A stretch of DNA of 64,000 bases, from NCBI GenBank assembly GCA_963712465.1, contig CAVQHY010000006.1, positions 620,001 to 684,000 of the forward strand, in the 5' to 3' direction. Of the stretch, positions 50,921 through 64,000 are shown in pieces; position 1 is the stretch's first letter; each line of letters opens with the position of its first letter. Origin of the DNA: CAVQHY01 sp963712465. GTDB lineage: Bacteria; Actinomycetota; Thermoleophilia; Gaiellales; Gaiellaceae. Made by a program: the position numbers and the translations under genes. A model generated the notes under the pieces. That model searched no databases and was not told the DNA's origin. It saw only the letters and a list, made by a program, of their open reading frames with translations.

Positions 50921-51124
50921 ATGCAGCTCAGCGCACGCAACCAGCTTCCCGCCACGGTCAAGAGCGTCAAGCTCGGCACGATCATGTCCGAGGTCGTCGT
51001 CGACGTCGGGGGCCACGAGCTCGTCGCTGCGATCACCCGCGGTAGCGTCGAGTCGCTCGGCCTCGCCGAGGGAGACGAGGTCACCGTCGTGATCAAGGCG
51101 ACCGAGGTGATGCTCGGGAAGTGA
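50921..51124 (+). CDS. Mop-type molybdate-binding protein
   Basis: A 67-residue single TOBE/Mop domain (LSARNQLPATVKSVKLGTIMSEVVVDVGG, ending in VVIKATEVMLGK). It probably stores molybdate in the cytosol as an oligomer. GGAGGAGAAGG precedes the start and it lies 16 bases after modC. It is very similar in wording to the TOBE half of the regulator at 47894 (KATEVMLGK versus KATSVMIER). Confidence 0.9.
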   Translation: MQLSARNQLPATVKSVKLGTIMSEVVVDVGGHELVAAITRGSVESLGLAEGDEVTVVIKATEVMLGK

Positions 51125-51153
51125 GCATGTCCGCGCTCATATGATCCTGACCG

Positions 51154-52530
51154 ATGTTCTTCCGTCAGGTGCTTCACGACGACCTCGGCTGCGCGTCCTA
51201 CGTGGTCGCAGACGGAGGCGAGGCGGCGGTGATCGATCCGAAGTGGGAGATCGAGGACTACCTCGACCTGGCCGAGGAGCACGGCTTCGCGATCACGCAC
51301 GTGCTCGAAACGCACAACCACGCCGACCACGTCTCCGGCCGCGGCCGCCTTCAGGCGGCGACCGGTGCGACGATCCACGTCTCGGACCGGGCCGGTGTCG
51401 CCTTCGAGCACGAGCCGCTCTCGGACGGGGGCAGCGTCAGCTTCGGTGACGTCCGCATCGTCGCCATGGCGACGCCCGGACACAGGCCCGAGCACATGGC
51501 GTACCTGATCGAGGACGTGAACCGCTCGCCCGAGCCGTGGCTGGTGCTCACCGGTGACTCGCTCTTCGTCGGCGACGTCGCGCGACCCGACCTGGCAGTC
51601 GAGCGAATCGAGGGCGCCCGTGGCCTCTTCCGGTCGATGAGCCGGCTGCGCGAGCTCGACGACTTCGCCGAGGTGTGGCCCGGTCACATCGGTGGCTCCC
51701 TCTGCGGCAGCGCCGCGATGAGCGAGAAACCCCAGACGACGATCGGCTTCGAGCGGCGCTTCAACCGTCTACTCGCCGCCGGCGACGAGGAGGCGTTCGT
51801 CGCTGAGCTCATCGACCGCATCGCGCCTCAGCCTCCGAACTTCCGCCGCATCGTCGCGCTGAACATGGGGCCCCTCGTCACGGAGGCAGCGACCCTCGGC
51901 CCGCTCGCTCCCGCGCGCGTTGAGGAACTGCTCGAGGCCGGCGCGATCCTCCTTGACGGTCGTGACACGGTCGAATACGACGCGTCGCACGTTGCCGGGT
52001 CGATCAACGTGACGATGGTGCGGGCGGCGGTCGGCACGCGCGCCGCGTGGGTGGTCGATCCCGAGGGCGATACGATCGTGACTGCGGCGACCGATGCCGA
52101 GGCGAAGCAGATGGGGCGGCTGCTCGAGGCGGTCGGCTTTCGACGCCTCGCCGGCTACCTCGCAGGCGGCATCGCGAGCTGGCTCGATGCCGACCTGCCG
52201 ACGGAGTCGACCCGAGCGACCGACATCTCCGGCCTCGCCGGCCTCCTGCGCGCTCAAGCGGTGCTGCTGCTCGACGTCCGCGAGCTCGACGAGTGGGACG
52301 AGGGCCACGTCGCAGGCTCCGTGCACGTGCCCTACCACGACCTGCGCGACTCGATCCCGGACGACGTGCGCGAATCGTCGCTTCCGGTGGCTGTCGCCTG
52401 CTCCGCCGGGAACCGCAGCGCGATCGCTGCCTCGCTCCTTCGCCGGGCGGGAGCCCACGACATCGTCCACGTCGCAGGAGGCGGGATCGCCGACCTTCCC
52501 ACCGAAGGAATCGAGCTCGTTCGCAGCTGA
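51154..52530 (+). CDS. Metallo-beta-lactamase/rhodanese fusion (persulfide dioxygenase-like)
   Basis: A 458-residue protein. The metallo-beta-lactamase domain (about residues 1-250) has the metal motif ETHNHADHVSG and later His/Asp (TPGHRPEHM, TGDSLFVGD, WPGHIGGS). Two rhodanese domains follow. The first (about 255-350) has no catalytic Cys at its loop position. The second (about 360-455) has VACSAGNRSA, a normal active Cys loop. Such proteins oxidise glutathione- or mycothiol-persulfide and handle sulfane sulfur. It lies 29 bases after the Mop gene; co-transcription is possible. Confidence 0.85.
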   Translation: MFFRQVLHDDLGCASYVVADGGEAAVIDPKWEIEDYLDLAEEHGFAITHVLETHNHADHVSGRGRLQAATGATIHVSDRAGVAFEHEPLSDGGSVSFGDVRIVAMATPGHRPEHMAYLIEDVNRSPEPWLVLTGDSLFVGDVARPDLAVERIEGARGLFRSMSRLRELDDFAEVWPGHIGGSLCGSAAMSEKPQTTIGFERRFNRLLAAGDEEAFVAELIDRIAPQPPNFRRIVALNMGPLVTEAATLGPLAPARVEELLEAGAILLDGRDTVEYDASHVAGSINVTMVRAAVGTRAAWVVDPEGDTIVTAATDAEAKQMGRLLEAVGFRRLAGYLAGGIASWLDADLPTESTRATDISGLAGLLRAQAVLLLDVRELDEWDEGHVAGSVHVPYHDLRDSIPDDVRESSLPVAVACSAGNRSAIAASLLRRAGAHDIVHVAGGGIADLPTEGIELVRS

Positions 52531-52538
52531 GCCGTTGC

Positions 52539-52544
52539 TACACT
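52539..52544 (+). promoter_or_regulatory. -10 box for the tRNA-Met gene
   Basis: TACACT lies 12 bases before the mature tRNA 5-prime end. No convincing -35 was identified. Confidence 0.4.
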
Positions 52545-52555
52545 CCCTGCCGCGC

Positions 52556-52629
52556 GGCGGCGTAGCTCAGTTGGTTAGAGCAGCGGAATCATAATCCGCG
52601 TGTCGGAGGTTCGAGTCCTCCCGCCGCTA
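52556..52629 (+). tRNA. tRNA-Met (anticodon CAT, elongator type)
   Basis: Full cloverleaf: acceptor GGCGGCG with CGCCGCT (a G-U first pair), D-arm GCTCAGTTGGTTAGAGC, anticodon stem GCGGA/TCCGC with loop ATCATAA (CAT), T-arm GGAGG-TTCGAGT-CCTCC, discriminator A. No CCA is encoded. The wording resembles actinobacterial elongator Met tRNA. An Ile tRNA with modified CAT is the alternative. Confidence 0.92.
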
Positions 52630-52672
52630 TCGCCCGCTCGACGGCGCCAGCAGGTCGGACGCTCGCTGTGGC

Positions 52673-52678
52673 TAGAAT
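52673..52678 (+). promoter_or_regulatory. -10 box upstream of rpmG
   Basis: TAGAAT, 57 bases before the rpmG ATG and just after the tRNA. No clear -35. It could drive rpmG-secE-nusG separately from the tRNA. Confidence 0.35.
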
Positions 52679-52734
52679 GCGCGACGCGTCTGTCGGCGTC
52701 GTCGGCGGATGCTCCACCCCGACCTAATCGAACC

Positions 52735-52899
52735 ATGGCCAAGACCGGAGTCCGAGTTGCGATCACGCTCGCATGCACCGAGTGCAAGCGGCGCAACTAC
52801 CAGACGAACAAGTCGAAGCGAAACACGCCCGACCGGTTCGAGACGAAGAAGTACTGTCGCTGGTGCGGCCGACACACGCCGCATCGGGAGACACGGTAG
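52735..52899 (+). CDS. rpmG: 50S ribosomal protein L33
   Basis: A 54-residue L33 with zinc-type Cys pairs (CTEC and CRWC), giving the zinc-containing form: TLACTECKRRNYQTNKSKRN, then KKYCRWCGRHTPHRET. ATG at 52735. It directly precedes secE, whose GTG follows its stop without a gap. The zinc-binding variant is the one usually replaced by a Cys-free paralogue under zinc shortage in other Actinobacteria. Confidence 0.96.
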   Translation: MAKTGVRVAITLACTECKRRNYQTNKSKRNTPDRFETKKYCRWCGRHTPHRETR

Positions 52900-53223
52900 G
52901 TGGCCCGTCAATCCCGCACGAAGCGCGGCGACTATCAGGCGCCGGCGCCGTCCTCGTCCGCGTCGACACGGAACCGGCGGCAGGTGCGGCCGGTCGAGGA
53001 GCCAAAAAGTCAGACCGGTCGTAAGAAAGAGCGGGAGGGCGGCCTTCGCGCGTTCACCGGGGAGACCGTCGCCGAGCTCAAGAAGACGGAGTGGCCGGGC
53101 CGCCGACAGGTATTCTCCGCGACTGTCGTCGTCATCGTCGCCGTCGCCGTCGTGGGCGCCTACCTCTGGATCCTCGACGAGACATTCAGCCGTTTCGTCC
53201 GCGACGTGCTGCTCAACCTTTGA
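52900..53223 (+). CDS. secE: Preprotein translocase subunit SecE
   Basis: A 107-residue SecE. The long polar N-terminus (about residues 1-50) is followed by the conserved ETVAELKKTEWPGRRQV amphipathic helix and a single membrane helix (ATVVVIVAVAVVGAYLWIL). The GTG start is immediately after the rpmG TAG. It clamps SecY in the protein-export channel. Confidence 0.95.
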   Translation: MARQSRTKRGDYQAPAPSSSASTRNRRQVRPVEEPKSQTGRKKEREGGLRAFTGETVAELKKTEWPGRRQVFSATVVVIVAVAVVGAYLWILDETFSRFVRDVLLNL

Positions 53224-53239
53224 CCGAGACCGAGGGCCG

Positions 53240-53770
53240 ATGTTTCGCTGGTACGTGATCAACACCTATTCCGGGCACGAGAACAAGGTCAAGACCAACC
53301 TCGAGCACCGGATCATCTCGATGAACCAGCAGCCGCGTTTCCGTCGCGTGATCGTGCCGACCGAGCAGGTCGTGGAGACCAAGGACGGCCAGAAGGTGCA
53401 GACCGAGAAGCGTGTGCTTCCCGGCTATGTGCTCGTCAACATGGACATGACCGACGAGGCCTGGACGGTCGTCAAGAACACCCCCGGCGTGACCGGCTTC
53501 GTCGGCTCCGGCTCGAAGCCCGTTCCGCTGTCGCAGCCCGAGGTCGATCGCATCCTCCACACGGCGTCGGGCGGCGCCGACCGGCCGCGGGCCGTCGCGG
53601 ACTTCGAGCTCGGCGAGTCGGTCAAGGTCACATCCGGGCCGCTCTCCGATTTCGACGGCGAGATCGTCGACGTCAATTCCGACCAGCAGAAGCTCAAGGT
53701 GCTCGTGAACATCTTCGAGCGGCAGGTTCCGGTCGAGCTCTCCTTCGACCAGGTGAAGAAGATCGACTGA
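53240..53770 (+). CDS. nusG: Transcription termination/antitermination protein NusG
   Basis: A 176-residue NusG. The NGN domain begins WYVINTYSGHENKVKTNLEHR and includes LPGYVLVNMDM and TPGVTGFVG; the C-terminal KOW domain starts FELGESVKVTSGPLSDFDGEI. It lacks the long acidic N-terminal extension of many Actinobacteria. It links RNA polymerase to ribosomes and Rho. The start at 53240 is 17 bases after secE. Confidence 0.96.
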   Translation: MFRWYVINTYSGHENKVKTNLEHRIISMNQQPRFRRVIVPTEQVVETKDGQKVQTEKRVLPGYVLVNMDMTDEAWTVVKNTPGVTGFVGSGSKPVPLSQPEVDRILHTASGGADRPRAVADFELGESVKVTSGPLSDFDGEIVDVNSDQQKLKVLVNIFERQVPVELSFDQVKKID

Positions 53771-53783
53771 TCAGAGGGAGGCC

Positions 53784-54206
53784 ATGGCAAAGAAGATCCT
53801 CACACTGATCAAGCTTCAGATTCCGGGCGGCCAGGCAAATCCGGCCCCGCCGGTAGGGCCTGCGCTCGGCCAGCACGGCGTGAACATCATGGAGTTCTGC
53901 AAGGCTTTCAACGCGCAGACGGCCCAGGCGAACGGCCGCATCACGCCCGTCGAGATCACGGTGTTCGAGGATCGTTCGTTCACGTTCATCACGAAGACGC
54001 CGCCGGCTGCCGTGCTGATCAAGGAGGCACTCGGGCTCGACAAGGGCTCGGCCGAGCCCAACCGGGCTAAGGTCGGGAGGCTGAGTCAATCGCAGCTTCG
54101 CCAGATCGCCGAGACCAAGCTCGAGGATCTCAATGCGCGAGACGTCGAGCAGGCGATGCTCGTGATCGCCGGAACGGCACGCTCGATGGGGGTGGAAGTT
54201 GAGTAG
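53784..54206 (+). CDS. rplK: 50S ribosomal protein L11
   Basis: A 140-residue L11. Conserved elements are KLQIPGGQANPAPPVGPALGQHGVNIMEFCKAFN, the hinge, and the rRNA-binding C-terminus with GTARSMGVEVE. The proline-rich N-terminal domain that contacts EF-G and thiostrepton is intact. GGAGG precedes the ATG. Its stop lies inside the start region of rplA. Confidence 0.97.
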   Translation: MAKKILTLIKLQIPGGQANPAPPVGPALGQHGVNIMEFCKAFNAQTAQANGRITPVEITVFEDRSFTFITKTPPAAVLIKEALGLDKGSAEPNRAKVGRLSQSQLRQIAETKLEDLNARDVEQAMLVIAGTARSMGVEVE

Positions 54207-54954
54207 CCGCGGTAAGCGCTATGAGGCGGCGCGGGCGGCCGTCGACCGCGAGCACGCCTACTCGCCGCTCGAGGCAATCCGGATCTTGAAGGGCAGCCCG
54301 GGAGCCAAGTTCGACGAGACCGTAGAGGTTCACTTCAACCTGGGTCTGAACGTCCGTCATGCCGACCAGCAGCTTCGCGGCACGCTCATGCTCCCCCACG
54401 GAACCGGCAAGGAGATGCGCGTCGCCGTGTTCGCCGAGGGCGAGAAGGCGAAGGAAGCCGAGGTTGCAGGTGCCGACGTGGTCGGCTCAAACGACCTCGC
54501 GCAGCAGATCGAGAGCGGCTTCGACGACTTCGACGTCGCGATCGCGACGCCCGACATGATGGGCGTCGTGGGACGGCTGGGCCGCATCCTCGGCCCAAGG
54601 GGCAAGATGCCGAACCCCAAGGCCGGGACGATCACGTTCGACGTCACGAAGGCAGTTCAGGACTCGAAAGCCGGAAAGCTCGAATACCGCACCGATCGAG
54701 GCGCGAACGTCCATCTTGCGATCGGGAAACGGAGCTTCGACGAGAGACGGCTGCTCGAGAACTATGCGTCGGTCGTCGAGGAGGTCGTCCGAGCCAAGCC
54801 GGCGGCGGCGAAGGGGCGCTATATCCACTCGATCACGATCACGAGCTCGATGGGTCCAGGCGTCCGAGTCGACCCTGCACGCACGAGGGGCATCGCCGAG
54901 GAGCTAGAGGCTTCCGCTCCCGCGGAAACCTCTAAGGAGGAGGCCCTGGCGTAG
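54199..54954 (+). CDS. rplA: 50S ribosomal protein L1
   Basis: A 251-residue L1. Conserved segments are FDETVEVHFNLGLNVRHADQQLRG, the PDMMGVVGRLGRILGPRGKMPNPKAG signature and YRTDRGANVHLAIGK. The C-terminus is extended (EELEASAPAETSKEEALA). TTG start at 54199 overlaps the rplK stop. L1 is part of the ribosomal stalk base and in other bacteria represses this operon by binding its mRNA. Confidence 0.96.
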   Translation: MSSRGKRYEAARAAVDREHAYSPLEAIRILKGSPGAKFDETVEVHFNLGLNVRHADQQLRGTLMLPHGTGKEMRVAVFAEGEKAKEAEVAGADVVGSNDLAQQIESGFDDFDVAIATPDMMGVVGRLGRILGPRGKMPNPKAGTITFDVTKAVQDSKAGKLEYRTDRGANVHLAIGKRSFDERRLLENYASVVEEVVRAKPAAAKGRYIHSITITSSMGPGVRVDPARTRGIAEELEASAPAETSKEEALA

Positions 54955-54959
54955 CGCCG

Positions 54960-55090
54960 ACCCTCAGGTTCGTCGCCGAAGACCGCTGGCAGCCGAGAGG
55001 CAGAAGACCAGCCGAGGCGGCCCGTCGAGACATTCGCTTCTCGTTCAGGCCCGCCGTTCGGCGGGCCTGAACGATTGGAGGTGAATGCAT
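54960..55090 (+). ncRNA. L10 leader (ribosomal protein autoregulatory mRNA structure)
   Basis: The 138-base gap before rplJ holds GCCGAAGACCGCTGGCAGCC and GAGAGGC...AAGACCAGC, which pair as an arm like the L10-L12 binding leader, followed by a strong hairpin next to the rplJ ribosome site. Assigned by position and partial motif, not by covariance. Confidence 0.6.
55042..55073 (+). promoter_or_regulatory. Hairpin immediately upstream of the rplJ ribosome site
   Basis: Perfect 15-bp stem CGTTCAGGCCCGCCG / CGGCGGGCCTGAACG with a 2-base nominal loop. It ends 3 bases before GGAGGTGA, so it could act as an attenuator of rplJL. Confidence 0.7.
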
Positions 55091-55092
55091 CG

Positions 55093-55743
55093 ATGCTAAA
55101 GACGGACAAGGAGAGAGTGGTGGCCGATCTCGCCGAGCGTCTCCGCTCGTCGGAAACGCTGCTCCTTGCGGACTATCGGGGACTGACGATGAAGGAGATC
55201 GACGCGTTGCGCGGGGAGATCCTTGGCCACGGCGCCCGCTTCTCCGTCGTCAAGAACAGCCTCACGAGGCGCGCAGCCGAGGAGGCCGGAATCACCGAGC
55301 TGCACGAGTTCCTGGACGGTCCCACCGCGATCGCGTTCGTCGGCGAGGGTGACATGGTCGCTGTCGCGAAGACCCTCGACGAGTCGGCTCGCAAGACGAG
55401 GATTCTCGCCCTCAAGGGAGGGATACTCCAGGGCCGGCCGATCACGGCCGATCAGGTTCGCGATCTTGCGAGTCTCCCGCCGATGGAGGCGTTGCGCGGG
55501 CAGATGCTCGGAGGGCTCGTTGCGCCTCTGTACGCGCTCGTCGGCCTGCTTACGGCGCCATTGCGCGACCTGGCGGCGGTGATGGACGCCCGTGTGACTC
55601 AACTCGAAGCCGGCGGCGGCGCACCCGCCGAATCGGCCGATCCGGCGGAGCCACCCGCAACGGACGCTGGGGCTGAGCCGGCCGAATCAAACGAGATCGA
55701 CCAACAACCCAAAACGACCGAGACCGAAGACGAGGAGGCCTAG
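55093..55743 (+). CDS. rplJ: 50S ribosomal protein L10
   Basis: A 216-residue L10: ADYRGLTMKEIDALRGEI and VVKNSLTRRAAEEAG (rRNA-binding domain), FLDGPTAIAF, then an L12-binding helix (PLYALVGLLTAPLRDLAAVMDARV) and an acidic Glu/Ala-rich tail. The ATG at 55093 is 8 bases after GGAGGTGA; an in-frame TTG at 55075 is inside the hairpin and is not chosen. It forms the ribosomal stalk with L7/L12. Confidence 0.96.
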   Translation: MLKTDKERVVADLAERLRSSETLLLADYRGLTMKEIDALRGEILGHGARFSVVKNSLTRRAAEEAGITELHEFLDGPTAIAFVGEGDMVAVAKTLDESARKTRILALKGGILQGRPITADQVRDLASLPPMEALRGQMLGGLVAPLYALVGLLTAPLRDLAAVMDARVTQLEAGGGAPAESADPAEPPATDAGAEPAESNEIDQQPKTTETEDEEA

Positions 55744-56136
55744 ATGGCTACGGACGTGCAGAAGATCTTCGAGGGCATCAACAAGCTGAGCATCCTCGAA
55801 GCCGTCGAGTTGAAGAAGCTCATGGAGGACGAGTGGGGAGTGACCGCCGCCGCACCTGTCGCGGTGGCCGCCGTCGGGGCGCCGGCCGCTGGGGGCGGCG
55901 GCGACGGTGCCGCGGCCGAGGAGCAGACGGAGTTCAGCGTCGTCATCACCGGCGCCGGCGACAAGAAGATCCAGGTGATCAAGGTCGTCCGTGCGATCAC
56001 GAGCCTCGGGCTCAAGGAGGCCAAGGATCTCGTCGACGGTGCTCCCCAGCCCGTCAAGGAGGGCGTGGCGAAGGACGAGGCGGACTCGATCAAGGCGCAG
56101 CTCGAGGAGGCGGGCGCATCCGTCGAGATTCAGTAG
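55744..56136 (+). CDS. rplL: 50S ribosomal protein L7/L12
   Basis: A 130-residue L7/L12. An N-terminal dimerisation domain (about residues 1-35), an Ala/Gly hinge with a short Gly run (about 36-60), and the conserved C-terminal factor-binding domain (TEFSVVITGAGDKKIQVIKVVRAITSLGLKEAKDLVDGAP). It starts immediately after the rplJ stop. Present in several copies per ribosome, so the coupled start is expected to be strong. Confidence 0.97.
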   Translation: MATDVQKIFEGINKLSILEAVELKKLMEDEWGVTAAAPVAVAAVGAPAAGGGGDGAAAEEQTEFSVVITGAGDKKIQVIKVVRAITSLGLKEAKDLVDGAPQPVKEGVAKDEADSIKAQLEEAGASVEIQ

Positions 56137-56334
56137 CGCGCGGTCGCCCGCTGGGCGCGGCGGCGGGGGCCGGATCGCGCGGAGTGGCGGGGCGACGTTG
56201 GCCGAGCGCCGACCTCGCCTCTGGCTTCTCGCCCGTCCGGGCCCCCGGAGCGTTGTCTGATCGGGAGACGCTCGCGTGAGGTGTGCCGATCTGCCCGCGC
56301 GGTCATCCTCCGAACGGACTGGCTCGGCACCCTC

Positions 56335-56415
56335 TGGCGTTTTCGTGGCAAAGGCGCTATAGTCTGACGCCTCGAAGGCGGTTTCCCGCAGGGCGATGCT
56401 TGCGGGAAGGCCGCT
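56335..56415 (+). promoter_or_regulatory. Possible rpoBC promoter and leader hairpin
   Basis: The 369-base rplL-rpoB gap (56137-56505) has no gene. TATAGT at 56358-56363 is a good -10; the -35 (TGGCGT, 17 bases upstream) is weak. A hairpin with TTCCCGC / GCGGGAA arms follows at about 56382-56411 and might attenuate rpoBC. Confidence 0.4.
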
Positions 56416-56505
56416 TCGTCTGGTATCGTCTTGGTTTCGGCCCGCCCGAACCGCCGTGCACCGTACTTGTCGTTCGACCCTGCCTTAGATCGGAGGTCGT
56501 AGTTC

Positions 56506-60114
<3,609 letters not shown>

Positions 60115-60241
60115 CGCGCGGAACTGTCGCGGATGGGTGCAGGAAGAATTCAATGAATTCAATGCGAGATATCACAGGGAAGGGAATCTTGTTGGTTTCT
60201 GTTTGTTCCTTCATCGGCCATTCCGGAGCCGGAGGCTACGA
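60115..60241 (+). other. rpoB-rpoC spacer with 9-bp tandem repeat
   Basis: A 127-base gap, clearly more AT-rich than its surroundings. GAATTCAAT is repeated twice in tandem (60146-60154 and 60155-60163). A GGAGGC ribosome site lies shortly before rpoC. No gene seen. Confidence 0.75.

Positions 60242-64000
<3,759 letters not shown>

Overview
The window reads as chromosomal DNA of a high-G+C actinobacterium, most likely class Thermoleophilia (Gaiellales or Solirubrobacterales relatives). This is inferred from the strong G/C third-position bias, frequent GTG/TTG starts with 4-base gene overlaps, the tRNA-Met-rpmG-secE-nusG-rplKA-rplJL-rpoBC order, and the mix of DUF4389, DUF4396, DUF2207/LemA and UBP-type zinc-finger genes. 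No phage, transposase, rRNA or CRISPR array was seen.

Layout. 1-6500: a sulfatase with the first codons of a formylglycine-generating enzyme (its maturase) running off the left edge, a berberine-bridge-type flavin oxidase, a cupin, a frameshifted cyclase, a lipoprotein and a frameshifted HtrA-type protease. 6600-9940: a signalling/redox unit made of a response-regulator/flavoprotein fusion, a cNMP-domain histidine kinase and a small UBP zinc-finger protein. 9940-14650: a haem-type membrane reductase, an ApbE flavinyltransferase, a secreted His/Gly protein, and an OmpR-type two-component system. 14628-21551 (minus strand): a LarA-like racemase, DUF4396, SDR, GT2 glycosyltransferase, DUF4389, pyrophosphatase, MsrA and MsrB. 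21621-24687: two NarL-type kinases and one regulator; the second kinase looks degenerate. 24692-30568: a tandem GNAT, a cupin, a repeat-rich gap, a glutamate-semialdehyde-aminotransferase-like enzyme, LemA and DUF2207.

30579-45896 is a sugar-acid catabolic island. It holds three SDRs, two enolase-superfamily dehydratases, an RraA-like aldolase, an aldose-epimerase-like protein, a LacI regulator, a complete peptide/oligosaccharide-type ABC transporter and a zinc alcohol dehydrogenase. Nine of these genes form one 10.4-kb minus-strand operon (44700 to 34301) with six 4-base stop/start overlaps and a LacI-type operator at its head. 45980-52530: an MFS transporter, a molybdate uptake operon (ferritin-like protein, HTH-TOBE regulator, ModABC, Mop) and a metallo-beta-lactamase/rhodanese protein. 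52556-64000: tRNA-Met and the transcription/translation operon ending inside rpoC.

The most interesting non-gene signals are two copies of a MITE-like inverted-repeat element whose internal hairpins differ in sequence but keep pairing, a REP-like palindrome present at three sites and tied to a 180-bp in-frame duplication in a glycosyltransferase, and a strong G-quadruplex-type tract. Three genes in the first 6.5 kb carry apparent single-event frameshifts, so either local sequence error or real decay should be considered.
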